Shown here: positions 36,808 through 49,013 of the stretch, piece after piece
Position numbering within the stretch: position 1 is the stretch's first letter
Layout: each line of letters opens with the position of its first letter
Assembly: GCA_024741835.1 (NCBI GenBank)
Contig: JAENRP010000086.1
Coordinates: 99,373-161,620, forward strand
Source: Diplocarpon mali
Taxonomy: Eukaryota > Ascomycota > Leotiomycetes > Helotiales > Drepanopezizaceae
Direction of reading: 5' to 3'
Length of the DNA: 62,248 nt
Made by a program: the position numbers and the translations under genes
The notes under the pieces: generated by a model
The model's database searches: none
Told to the model about the DNA's origin: nothing
What the model saw: the letters and a program-made list of their open reading frames with translations, nothing else

Positions 36808-37645
36808 ACGAAGAGCGCCTAGGGATCAAAGGCCGGAGTGGGGGTCAGCCGCCTCGCAATGGTCCAAAGGCTGAAAGCCATAGGTCGGGTCAAGAGGCTT
36901 CAGAGATATATATCACGCGCAATCTGTTAGTAGCTGGAATGTTGACGAAGAATTGGTATGCAGTTTTTTGGAATCGAGATATTTGCTTAAACTTTTCATA
37001 GGCTGATTGAAAACTGGTTGGAAGATTAGGTTGTCGTATTTGAGCCGTTGACTTCGATACTCTGACATCCGTGTTAGTTGATACAAGTTGTAACATTACC
37101 AGGCGACAAAAGACTGCATTCTCTTTGAAAAAAACAATCTTCTTCAACCCTGGCTTCGATCAGTGCGAAAGAAACATTCGCAGTTATCTAGGAATCTAAC
37201 CCTGAAATCTTCAATTGAGATGCCAAGAATATGGATTTATTTCGATACAAGAAAACCAAGAACATCCAAAACATCAATTTCAATCACAAGTAACGGCTAT
37301 GCCTGGTGATTTTTCGCTCCAAACATAGAAAAAAAACTTATTAGCCTTTGAGTACATCGATAGATTCGGCCAGTTGGATGACAATTTGAGCTAACCACGA
37401 AACTTAAGGTACTTGATACCTTACGGCTACTATACCAAGCCACAAGCCGGAAGCCAAGTCTCACGTGATATCGCTTGAACAGCGCTAGGCCCACCACCCA
37501 GAGGCGCACATCAGACAATTTGTAGTTTTAATCGTAACGCACCAACGACAAACACGATCACCAACGAAGTCTCACCAGGACGTGTCGTTGATAACATTTT
37601 CTTTGCCTCTCGAATTTAGCATCAGTACGAGAGATCTCAATCAAA
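36808..37645. promoter_or_regulatory. eL33 upstream region
   Basis: Composition returns to normal within about 100 bases of the LTR element. No gene is seen. The right part is the promoter of the ribosomal protein gene. Confidence 0.4.
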
Positions 37646-38335
37646 ATGGGTTCAGAAGCCGGCCACCGTCGTAAGTTTAACTTTTCCTGAAGGAGATTGA
37701 CTCTGTCCTCTGTAGAAATGGCTTGCTCGAACGGAACAGAGAATTAGATTTTAGATTCGCCTTTTGTAGATCCAGATACTAACCTGAGTTTCTAGTCTAT
37801 GTCAAGTGAGTAGTAACCCCGATCACAAGCTCATCGACCTAGAGATATTTGGAAAGAGGAGGAGGCGATTGAAGTAACAGGCTGGGAAAAAAGTCAAATG
37901 TAGCATGGGAAGACGAGGGCTGACATGAGATTTGAAGGGGTCGTCACATCAGCTACGCCCGTGGCAAGCGTAATACTACACCAGGAGTAAGCTTGATCCA
38001 GATCGAAGGTGTTTCTGATACCAAGGGAGCCAAGTAGGTGGACGCATCATGGTCTCGACGCTGGAAAAATACTAATCTACTCAGCTTCTACCTCGGAAAG
38101 AAGGTCGCTTTCGTTTACCGTGCGTCGAAGGAGGTTAGAGGATCAAAGATCAGAGTCATCTGGGGCACAATCAGCAGAACACACGGTATGCTTGGATAGC
38201 TCGAGATCTGGAAAAGTCCTGCTAATTTCAACCCGAGGCAATTCCGGCATGGTACGGGCCAAGTTCCGCAACAATCTCCCTCCTAAGTCCTTCGGTGCCT
38301 CGGTCAGAATTATGTTGTACCCATCTTCGATATAA
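37646..38335 (+). CDS. rpl33: 60S ribosomal protein eL33 (L33/L35A)
   Basis: Large-subunit ribosomal protein, 109 residues, full length ([20 protein letters not shown] at the N-terminus; [18 protein letters not shown] near the end). Five exons: 37646-37670, 37796-37805, 37938-38033, 38085-38185 and 38238-38335. The second exon is only 10 bases; it supplies LYV and part of K and cannot be skipped without breaking the frame and a conserved motif. Intron phases are 1, 2, 2 and 1. All donors begin GT. High expression is expected. Intact, less than 1 kb from the transposon island. Confidence 0.96.
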
Positions 38336-40916
38336 GAGGATTAGTTTGGAGTTGGTCGCGTGGAAAACTGATTGATGAATCGCGGTATTCGGTCACTGGA
38401 TTGGTGCAACGCATGAGAGTATTGCCTCGCTGGTAGAAAACGAATTAAGCAAATTACAATCACAAAAACAGCCTGGACAAGGGCTTGTGACCTCAAACAT
38501 GGAGAAGGCGTGGGAGCTTTCAGGACGTGGTAATTTTAGGGTTCAGACAATATCCAATGAAAGTCTCTCGCTCTGCGAATCACGACCCCCCCACGAATTT
38601 CTCTTCAAGCAATTTCGTCTTTATCGAGTCTTCTTTCGAGTATTTTGTTTATTCTCCGGAATTGTAAGTCGGTCGGTTTGTTCCTTGAAAATTTGGGGAA
38701 AAGCCTAACGCTATCATGCCTGCAGCCAATGCTAATCATTTGAATCTCTAATCATAGTCTCACAGGACGCTATTCCCGATCCATATTCTCTGGAGAAGGT
38801 GAATATCCGGGTTAACAAGTTGCACAAGAGTAGCAGTAAGCTCTGAAGAGAACATGGCCATTCCTATATATATTGAATTTACAGATATGGAAAGCCTACC
38901 ACCCCAACATCAACCAACAGAACAGCATTTCTAGGCTCCATCTCTTGGCGAGAAAACAGGTTGAATTGACTACCAGTATTTGCCAGTACTTGGACGACTG
39001 AATACAAGTTAGCTCTCTTCATCAATCGCAGAACGCATAAAATTTCAATGATAACATCGAGTCTGTGAGGAAGGTATTGTCTTCAGAGCAAGCCTCGTGC
39101 TATTAGAGGGCCTATTTATCCTCAGGATCTAGCGATGCCGTCCTGCTGTCTAGGATAAAATCACGAGATTTTTTGTTTCGGAGCACGCGTTAATGGTTCT
39201 GTGTTCAAAATCTTGTCCAGTTTTATCCGTCTTAGCTGTGGGCTTCGCTGCTTCACGTACTTAACAAGTCTTGCTTCCACATCCTTGCGTCTGGTTCTCT
39301 TTGAAAATACCCATTAAAGCTCTCCTGACCTACTGCTGCAAGTTACTAATGGCTAGAAAAAGCTTGAGATTACTAAGTATGATAAATTAAGGTAAGTATA
39401 TTTTCTCCTGCTTTCGCTACATTTGATGCCAGGATTCAATTGTACAATTCAATACGACAGCTCTTCTACACTCAATTGAATTCAACACTTTGCCGGATAT
39501 TCATACATAGGAACATAGGGAAAGGAGGTCTGTATGCAAGATCAGGGGCGGAATCTTTACGAACAACAAGGAGTATCAAGATGTCACGTTATCAAGACGC
39601 TTCCAATGTATTGGAAAGCATCGGAATGCGTTAGGTATTGGTCTAAATCCGTGTGACAGGACTGTGCTATATCGTATTCTGATTGAACAGAGGTTGTTGG
39701 TGCAGATAATTCTATCTCCCTGGATCTAGTCGTCAACCATAGCTAAGCAACCAACCAATCACAGCCCGCCCCAGACATCAGGCGGAGGTGGCAATGAAAT
39801 CCGCAGCTCTGAAAACTTCTCATCTGCGCCATCCAATAACGGGCTGCGGACCAGCCACCGCAGCAAACTCTCTTTCGCTCTGAGCAATACAACATCAGGT
39901 TTCGGGTGTTGCTTGTACGAGTATCGCACATAAACACGTGTTGTGTTCAAAAGATTTCGGGCTTCGGGCTTCGGGTATTGTCAAGGGCAGCAGTACATCC
40001 ATAGTACTCGTAGCCTCGGTGCTTCACATCAAGACCTAAGTCCAAAAGGAGTTCTCCAAGGCAGGAAGAAGTGGAATATTTTTGGCTATGATATTGCCTA
40101 CTACTATCTCGCCATTGACTATATAAAGCAGTCAATATGACGTGCGTGGAAGGGCTTGGTTACTATCTTCACGTGTTTTTAATAAGTATGGTATCACTAG
40201 GAACTGTACAAATATTATTTTGGACCGGTTTGACACTTTTCCAGCCAGTTCACGAAATACACAAAAGCGGCGCGGGCGAACGACAAATGTGTATGTCTTA
40301 TGACCTCATGCCATTCCCACTGATTCCTATGTAAAATACCTTGCCTTCAGGTTTACCCTCAAGCCAAGCTAGGATGCATGGTGCGGCAAGGGAAGCTGTG
40401 CTCGTAACCCAGCCCGTACCAGCCCCGTCATATCTGTATGCTGCCTTAAATTTCGACTTGGGCTTTGCTATCTTCCCGTTCATCGCATGCACAGTTACTT
40501 CTCACCACATCAGTCGTTCACCCGTTTCCTGGCTGTATCTTTCATATGAACAAACATACCCTATGATCCCGACTCCGCCTCCGCCTCCGACTACGATCAA
40601 ACTTCATCCTCTTTTTGACCCATCCGCTACCTCATATCACAATTTCTCGAGCTTAGCCACCCGTAACTCCATTCGCTCAGACTTCCGGACAATCTCAACA
40701 TTTCCTGACGCCTTCCAGTATTTCATCACACACACGCGTTCCAGCCACGACTCGCCGGATATCTTTTCATCATAAGCTTGGAAAGTCCTAATCTCTTTCC
40801 AGCCTTACTATTTGACTTTCTCTTCGGTTCCACACTACAACGATAAAGGATCGTAATTCCAGCTATCGCAGCTATCGACAGACCCACAGCCAGCTTCAAA
40901 TTAAGTAGGCGTCAAG
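38336..40916. other. 2.6 kb intergenic, no gene recognised
   Basis: Open frames up to 144 codons occur (for example 40341-40775, Pro-rich), but none has a domain or a clear exon pattern. A small tandem repeat (TTCGGGC, three units) lies at about 39955-39975. The last 300 bases are pyrimidine-rich and fit the promoter of the DUF2406 gene. Confidence 0.45.
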
Positions 40917-42498
40917 ATGTCGTCTAGGGTTCAACCTGCGCCCGGCCGTGATGGAAGGCCACGAGCAAAGTCGAATTTCAGCTTCCGATCAAATCACTCC
41001 CGCAAGAGCAGTGGCAGCACCAACCCGATCGACCTTCACGAAAGCCACGAGGAGAAGGAGTCGAAGCGCCTGCAGTCGAAAGCGAATCCTGTCATGGCGC
41101 TCCAGGAGGCAGAGCCTTGTACGTTTTGCCGTCCCTCAACGTGAGAGTTGTGATTCGACATCAGATATCACAAGGTGCAAGATAACTCTCCTTATCGCGA
41201 CTGACACTTCTATCATAGCTATGGTTGCAAGAGAAGAGTCATCACTCGCACCGATTCGTGCGATTCAGCATCTGGACAATCACGGAAATCCAATAGGTCT
41301 GTCTGTCCAATACCCTACACATTATACGTGCTTGAGTTAAGATTTGTTTCAACAGCCGACCCGGATCGGTCGAACCCTACACGAAATCGATGGGAAAGAC
41401 CACTTGATACTATCAGAGCATTCGAGGCGGCTATCGAAGGCAACTATTCCCGTAAATCATACATCCGCTCAGGTCAGTTTCACTCCCACTGTAGGAAGAC
41501 ACATCATTGAAGATAGTAAAGCTGACTGGAACACTTCAATAGATTCGGACATACAATCGAATTACAATCGCCGAAGTAGTTATTTTGGAGGTAAGTCTAT
41601 TATTTACCTTCTCGATCTGGAGAAAGGTGGGTTCGCCATCGGGATGTCAATATTGCCTTTGACACATGTCTCGAGGCAAGGCACCACTGGCATTCAATCT
41701 TTGGAACAATGGCGCTGTAGATGTTTTCTTTGGAAGCGACTTATGCGCTATGCGAAAGCTCAAACGGTTTTCAGGCTGAATCGCTACTTCACCAAGACAC
41801 CAATCACCATATCACAACTTCTGTTTTTATGTGATTGACGTGATGCTAATTCAATCATAGGAACACAGGTTACAAGTGATGAGCGACCTCGGGGTTATAA
41901 TAGTTACCAAGGTGGACGTACACAGTTGTATCGACCAGATAGTTATCCAGAAGGCAGGTTCTATGGAATGTCGAAACCTGACAGCTACTACCAAAACATG
42001 GAGAGCTCTAGACCCGCCAATGGATATCAACCGAATCGTGCTCGGCACCCCCGAACAGCGTCGGAGCCACATTTCAACCATAACCAAGGTGTATACCCAA
42101 CCGAAGGAAACCAACCGTCCAACGAGACTGTGGGAACGGCATCAGGAAGCGGTTATTCAGACCCGGAAGGTTATCAAACAGAGAATAGCTCTATTGATCG
42201 CGTTGCACCCTTACCTGTAAAGGAGCCATCTGAAAGCTATGGATTCAGCTCCGGCTCGCACTACCCAACTCTGGCCAGCGTTCAGCAGGAGCAACAAAAC
42301 GGAACCAATGGCCTCCAACAAGAGAATGGGCTTCCGCCGCAACCTCCTCAAAAAGACAGCGCCGTGAGAGTGCCTATCAAGCTCGGCAAGTCCAATCCTA
42401 ACGTCAATGCTGGCTCATCCCCTGCGAGTGATCCTAAGAAATCAGCGGCCGGTGAGAAAAGAAGGTCTTGGTTCGGCAAACGGTTCAGTAAAGGCTAG
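40917..42498 (+). CDS. DUF2406 family protein
   Basis: The conserved DUF2406 block spans the first three exons: SKRLQSKANPVMALQEAEPS, MVAREESSLAPIRAIQHLD, then RNRWERPLDTIRAFEAAIEG. Exons: 40917-41118, 41219-41296, 41356-41472, 41543-41590 and 41861-42498, all introns phase 1, giving 360 residues. The rest is low-complexity (Tyr/Ser/Gln/Asn-rich) and ends in a basic tail RRSWFGKRFSKG. Yeast relatives are poorly characterised and found at the cell periphery; a role in cell-wall or stress signalling is only inference. The uniform phase-1 introns support the model. The last intron (270 bases) is long and might hide an optional exon. Confidence 0.86.
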
Positions 42499-42862
42499 GC
42501 TATTGCAAATCCATGATGGAGATTACATGGTTTTTGGGGTCTCACCGGTGGAGGTCTGGATGTTCATACAGCGGATATCGAACCCTGGATCATATTATAA
42601 GGCTATGACCTGAGGATTAGGTTGGATGTTTGCATTGACCGCGGACCTGGAGTCTCTTCCCCATGTTGAATCTTCCAACTGCTGGGGGGTCTCAGCACGA
42701 TGTAAAATGGCGCAGTGGATAGAGGCACGGTGGCTTGAATTACGATGACTTTGACGACCTCGCATATTGCTCGAATCTATAAATTGAAAAACTAGGGTTC
42801 CGTTCCCATTTCCTGTTTGCGACATCCGTGCAGTAAGAGAAAGCAAACGTTGCATCGCAAAA
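42499..42862. other. Convergent 3' region between DUF2406 gene and VMA21
   Basis: Short stretch shared by two converging genes. Nothing else is seen. Confidence 0.4.
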
Positions 42863-43301
42863 TCAAATCCTTTTCTTCGATTCCGCCTTTCTCGCTGTTT
42901 CTAGTGACTCCGTTTGATCTTCGTTGAATGCCACAAGAACATAGCCCATCAATACCACATTCGCAAAAACAGCTGCCGTAGCTCCTGCCCATGTCGAATT
43001 GCCTACTTGATATTAGCATTTCTGCTTGATAGTCCGGGCACGGGGAGAGAGACACACCCCCAAAGACAGTGTTCAAAGTTAGGAAGTACGATCCAATAGG
43101 ACAAACCACCATCGCCAGCGTGAATCCCAAGAGCTTGTAGATCACATGCCTGATATCAATCATTAGCAGAACTCATGTGACACGTCCAGAGGGTACTCAC
43201 GCAGGGACTGCAGGGGCGATGATACTCTTTTCTCCGAGGTTCTGCGACAATTCTTGCTCCAGGGAACTCTTTTCGCCTGGAACATTTCTTCGGGTCGCCA
43301 T
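42863..43301 (-). CDS. vma21: V-ATPase assembly factor Vma21
   Basis: Small ER membrane protein that helps assemble the V0 sector of the vacuolar proton pump. Exons 43301-43201, 43149-43058 and 43002-42863 give 110 residues. Two hydrophobic segments form a hairpin: YKLLGFTLAMVVCPIGSYF and ATAAVFANVVLMGYVLVAF, with the conserved LNTVFGG loop between. The C-terminus KKRI is a KKXX-type ER retrieval signal, as needed by this family. Start is the ATG before the polar N-terminus. Divergent from Fun30 with about 670 bases between the two ATGs. Confidence 0.95.
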
Positions 43302-43975
43302 GATGATGACGGGCTGGTTCGTGAGATCAGTAGATGCTGATGTTTGAGAATTTACTGGGTGTGGATGGATAGGTGGGAGGTTCCTGGGCCGGTGATCTCG
43401 CGGCGCGTTCGTTGGAGGTAGTAGGTTCGCTTGGGCTAAGGGGAAGATGACATGCAGCGCTGATGACTTTACAGGGAGTAATAGTCTCAGTGGGTGTAAA
43501 TATCTCTGGGTGTAACTGCCATGAAGGAAACATCGAACTCGGTCGTTCTTCAAATGTGAGCTGCTGAAGTATATAGCCACTTTCGTTTGCTAGACAAGAT
43601 CCCCCTTGTCCCATCCAGGCTCGCTTATCGCCCCTAGACCGCGACGACGTGAACCGCGTATAGTACCGTAATTATTCGAGACTTGCAATCTTCTGTTGTT
43701 CGATCCACACCTCACTCCGCCGCAAGCCCTGAACACCCGGCACATTTCTGGCGAGCAAAAAATCTGTTCGAAAACTAAATCGACATTCAGAGCCTGCCTC
43801 ACACTCGTTCCAAACTTGCAAGCGAGCTAGGGCTCCCGCGACGGTGGACAAGATTTCACTGGCGTTCACCTTCACAACCCCTCAAGCCGATCCCCACCGT
43901 ACCTCGACCTCGATATCCCCATTCGACCACGGTATCGACGACAAAACAGTGTCTAGTAGCCATTATATCAGCGAG
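43302..43975. promoter_or_regulatory. Divergent promoter VMA21 / FUN30
   Basis: About 670 bases between two divergent starts. Open frames here lack ATG context or domains. No strong TATA box is seen. Confidence 0.4.
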
Positions 43976-46900
43976 ATGGCTTCTAACGGCGCCATGCCCG
44001 ATTCTTCTCCTCCGCCCAAAAGGCAGCGGACAGCGACTGGCTACAAGTCAGCCTCGAATGCAGAACAAAATACCAACACTTACGATTCTGAGGACGATAG
44101 TGGCGATGATCTATTAGCGACCTTCGTTCCCGATACCCCGTCGCAAAATACTTTTCAGACCCAACCCACGCAGATCATTAATCCAACTGCTGTCGGCACA
44201 GCTTCGAGCCCAAGTCGTCCTTTAGATTTCGACACTGCGCAGAGAACTGTACAGGTTCCAGCTTCGTCGCCGTTCGCTGGAAGAGATTCTGGAAGATCCA
44301 CTCCTGCTCAGAGCGGTACGAGTGCATACTTTCAGACTGGCCCTTCGATACCCGAGAGGAATATGGCTTCGCTCATGGCTCCAGCTGGAACAGCATACAA
44401 GGCCCCAGCTGGCATAATCTCGAAGCCCCCTGCCAAATTAAAAGATGTCATCATGATTGACGACGACCAAGATGATGGCCCGAAACTCCTGGAAGCAAGC
44501 TCGGACGATGAGGGAACACAGATCGCGAATATAAAGGGGACTACATTTGTCCTGAAGAGTGCTTCAAGCACAGGGCAAATTTCGAAACCGGCCAATGGCA
44601 CTCCCAGATTTCATGATCTTGTTGCGAACTCGGGATACAAGCCATTGCAACCAAAACCTTGGGGGGGTTCAGTGCATGGGTTCGCAGCAGCGAGGAAGCC
44701 GCAGAATCAAGGACGGCCCGAGAGAGCTGCTCCTATCGTCGACATGGTACTTGACGATGTTGCTGGTGCTTTGCGGGAAAATGTGACGAGACTGGTAAAA
44801 ATGTTCCCTGCGGTTTCGATCTTGTTCGCTCAAAACACGCTCTTGGTGCACAACAATAATCTGAACGATGCTGCCGGTGCTATCGCTGAGGGTAACTTTG
44901 CTTCTGGGGATTCTAGAGAGCCGGTCGTTATCGACGACGACGAGATTGAGGAAGTACAGAGACCGGAGAACATTTTCAAACGGACCCTCACTCAACCAAC
45001 ACAATCGCTTAGAGACAAATACTCTTCGACTCAAGCCCTGCCGGCGAGGAACACAACTGCTGTCGCAGCAACCCCTCCGAAACCAAAGAGAAAACTCATG
45101 CAAGGTCGTCGGAATCCCTCTTTACCAGCGATTTCCCCTCAATCATCACCCCTCAAAAAACAGTCCCCTGCTCCTGCTGGCTTTGACGACTATGATTCGG
45201 ATTCTGGTGTTGCATCTGATGAGGTGGAAGATCCACTTCTTTCTGATCGTGTTCTCAAATACTTCAACAATTGTCAGGTTTCAGATCTGGTGGAGCTCAC
45301 CAGTGTTTCCAAAGATATTGCTGAGGTGATGCTCGCTGCTCGCCCCTTCAGGAGCTTGGATGCCGCGAGAACGGTAGAGAATCCCAAGCTTCTGAAGAAT
45401 GGCAAGAAGAGCAATCGAGCTCCGGTTGGTGACAAAATTGTCGACACAGCCATCGAGATGTTCTCGGGCTACGAGGCCATCGATACTCTTGTCGCCAGGT
45501 GTGAAGATCTGGGCAAGCCTCTAGCGGAGGAGATGGCCAAGTGGGGATTCGACGTCTTCGGTGCCTCAAAGACTGGTGAACTGGAGATGACCTCTCTTGA
45601 AGACGATGCAGATTCCCAACGTGACTCGGGAATTGGCTCCCCAAATAGTGCATCTGCGTCCTACAACGGTGATGATGAAGTCAAGGTTGTCGGCACTAGA
45701 AAGCGAGGCAACATCCAGTTCTTGAAGAAGCCTGACTTGATGGCCGATGATTGCGCCCTGAAAGATTATCAAGTTGTTGGGCTCAACTGGTTAGCTCTGA
45801 TGTACAGACACAAGTTGAGCTGCATATTGGCCGATGAGATGGGCCTCGGAAAGACTTGCCAGGTCATTGCTTTCATGACGAATCTCGTTGAGACTGGCCA
45901 TCCTGGTCCTCACTTGGTCGTTTGTCCTGGATCCACTCTCGAAAATTGGTTGCGAGAGTTTCAGCGATTCTCCCCGAATTTATCAGTTGAGCCATACCAC
46001 GGTACGTCTTCATCTCGTTCCTTAGCTAGGGTTGAAATTGACTTCAATAAGGACCTCAAAAGGAGCGAATTGAAATGGCCGAGGATATTCTTCGGAACCG
46101 AGATACTGTCAACGTGGTAGTCACAACATACGATATGGCTGCCAAGAAAGAGGACAACAAATTTATGAAGAGACTGCGTCCAGATGTGAGTATCTTCATG
46201 GAGTATATGACCGTACATAAGCTAACAACAAACTAGGTATGCGTTTACGACGAGGGTCATATGCTTAAGAATGTGAAGTCGCAGAGATATCAAGGACTTG
46301 TGAAGATCCCTGCCGAGTTCAGACTTCTGCTTACTGGAACGCCCCTGCAAAACAATCTTCAGGAATTGGCCGCTCTTCTAGCCTTCATCCTGCCCACAGT
46401 GTTCAAAGAGCTCGAAGACGACCTGAATTACATATTTAAGGCCAAGGCCAGTACCTCAGATGCTGATCATGCGGCTCTTCTTTCAGCTCAAAGAATCGCT
46501 CGAGCCAGATCGATGCTCACTCCATTCGTTCTGCGTCGCAAGAAAGCTCAAGTGCTGAAGCATCTTCCTGCAAAAGTATGTCGGGTTCAATACTGCGATT
46601 TACATGAGTCGCAGAAGGTTATTTACAACGGACATATCGATCAAGCTCGCGAGCGTGCTCAAGCCCGTCTGGAGGGTATCAAGGCTCCGAAGTCTGACGA
46701 GAACAATCCTCTGATGCAACTCCGCAAAGCAGCGATTCATCCACTCCTATTCCGACGCCACTTCACCGACGAGAAGCTTGAGAAGATGGCAGATATTCTA
46801 CGGAAGAAGGACCCCGTCAACTTTCCGGCTTCCAACAAGCGAGCACATCTTATCGAAGAGATGCGCAAGGGGTCAGATTACTGGCTTCATCAATGGTGTC

Positions 46901-47613
46901 TAGACTTTCCTTGCATTCGCTCTTTCGACATTCCGGATCTGGCGTGGATGGATTCTGGTAAGGTCAAAGTGATGATTGATCTCGTCAAGCGGTACAAGGA
47001 GAGCGGGGATCGAGTTCTAATATTCTCACAATTCTCACTGGTTCTCGATATTTTGGAAGCTGTGTTGAGCACGACGCTGGTTCAGTTCACTCGTATCGAT
47101 GGGAGTACGAAGATCGAGGACCGTCAGCCACTCATCGATACTTTCAGAGACGACGAAAGCATCACTGCTTTCCTTCTGACTACCAAGGCTGGAGGTACTG
47201 GAATCAACTTGATGTATGCCAACAAGGTCATCATATTCGACGGAAGCTTCAATCCGCAGGATGATCGGCAGGCCGAGAACCGAGCACATCGAGTGGGTCA
47301 AGTGAGAGAAGTCGAAGTTGTTCGACTCGTCACCCGAGAAACTGTTGAAGAGGCAATTTATGCTCTGGGACAGAGCAAGTTAACACTTGATGGACGAGTT
47401 GCTGGTGATAGTGAGGATGCAGGCAAGGCAGAAGAGGCTGGAGAGAAGGCCGTGGCGAGAATGCTTCTCGAAGGCACCATGGGTGCTGTCAATGAATCCC
47501 AGGGTGCCAAGCTGAACGAGCCGAAGGTCAAGGAAGAAAAGCTTACCTCGCGGAAGAAGTCCTCCATACTTGACACCGTGACGAAGGCTGGTCAGAAGGA
47601 AGAGAGACAGTGA
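43976..47613 (+). CDS. fun30: Fun30-type SNF2 chromatin remodeler
   Basis: SNF2-family ATPase of the Fun30/SMARCAD1/Fft3 group: nucleosome remodelling, heterochromatin and DNA-end resection. Three exons, with introns GT 46002..AG 46051 and GT 46186..AG 46236, give 1178 residues. A CUE-like ubiquitin-binding motif (VKMFPAVSILFAQNTLL) lies near residue 275. The ATPase begins at KDYQVVGLNW (~595); Walker A is ADEMGLGKT (~620); the DEGH box is YDEGHMLKN (~725); the helicase C part holds VLIFSQFSLVLDIL and the arginine-finger segment NRAHRVGQ. Start is the first ATG in frame, before a basic PPPKRQR stretch (possible nuclear signal). Intact. Confidence 0.95.
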
Positions 47614-49013
47614 GGGCCTCGTTATCGGCGAGGAATGTGATGAGAAGAAGCTGTAATGAGGATATGCTTCTCTGGGAGAGGCTATTGGGTATTGCTGGTG
47701 AGGAGAGTAAAGATTAAACGAGTGTACGAATATCAGGATTCATCAACGTCTTCTGCAGGACCCCCTCGGTATGGTGAAAATGAAAATCTCTAGATTTTTC
47801 ACGTCAATAGATCTTGTAGCTAGACCCGGAATTATATGAATGAAACAAAGTGAAGAATAACACATGTAGTTAGCTTGAAGTGCTGATTTTTGAGAATGAC
47901 TTCGCTAGCGAGCATTGCATTCCAAGAGATTATGGGTTAGGTTTTAGTGAGTGCCCCTTGAGTCTTTCATCGGCTGCAACGCCATTCGAGGGATCTCAGT
48001 GTTCTCTCAGCCTGCAATTCCAGTACTACCCCGTAGATGTGTCTTTTGCTCAGGGCTTGTTGCTAAGAGCGTGGGAGGCGTGGGAAGCGTGGGAGGCCCG
48101 AAAAGGTTTCGTAAGAGGGGAAGCACTACAAAACAAACAGTCTTGAATATATACACGAAGGTATGTAAGAGCAGGAAAAGCAGGTGTCACAGGTTCAACC
48201 CATCGAGTTGTTTTTTACTGATTTCGCCGCAGCGCTTAAGCAAGATGAAAGACATGTAACAAGATCTACATGATCTTCTACTTTTTCTCTTCTCCATCAA
48301 GATCTTCTAGTTACAGAGTCTTTCTCACGTGTACGATCGTGAGTTGTCTGCTTGTGCTTGCATGCTGTGTGCGATATAGCAATACGTTCCTGCGCTTGAT
48401 GTCGGTTTGAACAGCTTGATTCTCCTTTTTTTTTTCTCTGACGAATATATCACGACTTAGTATTGCAGTGCATTTCCAACATTGCGCTGCGTGGCGTCAT
48501 AAAGTTGTATACCATGTAGTCGTGGATTTAACACTGAATCGAGTTTCTGGCCATAAATAGAGATGGCATCTGTCTTCCCTGGCTCCTTGGCAAGCCCTGA
48601 GCAAAACAGAGAGTTATACGAGGTTCTACTTTATGCTAGGAGGGATATCTAGAACTGGTCCACTCGAAAATTGGGGCCTTGCGGCTCGACTCTAGTGATG
48701 GATTGGTCCTAGTCAGGTATTTGCCTACCTTTTTGGCGCAACAACGGCGTTTGATCCACATTCAACCTCGAAAAAAGGGGAGTCCCTGGCATTCCTGTCG
48801 CCGAAAAACCCAGAGTTCTGTGTGCAGTAGCGCAATCAAAAGCTAGACATGGGATGATCTACAAGTTTGCTTAGGTCTCCAAAGATCCACACTAAATGAC
48901 TAGAGAGTGACGATGGGCGTTGTAGTAGAATTGCCAAATGTTAATATTTTATGATCCAAAGCCCTCTAAACGCCAATGCCATGCCAAACCCATATCGACA
49001 CACTCCAGTTCTT
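47614..49013. other. Convergent 3' intergenic, FUN30 and ERV46
   Basis: 1.4 kb with no recognised gene. A T run lies near 48427. Short frames only. Confidence 0.45.

Noticed and set aside
40341..40775. 144-codon Pro-rich frame upstream of the DUF2406 gene
   Set aside because: No domain, no splice pattern, and the downstream end is promoter-like pyrimidine-rich sequence.
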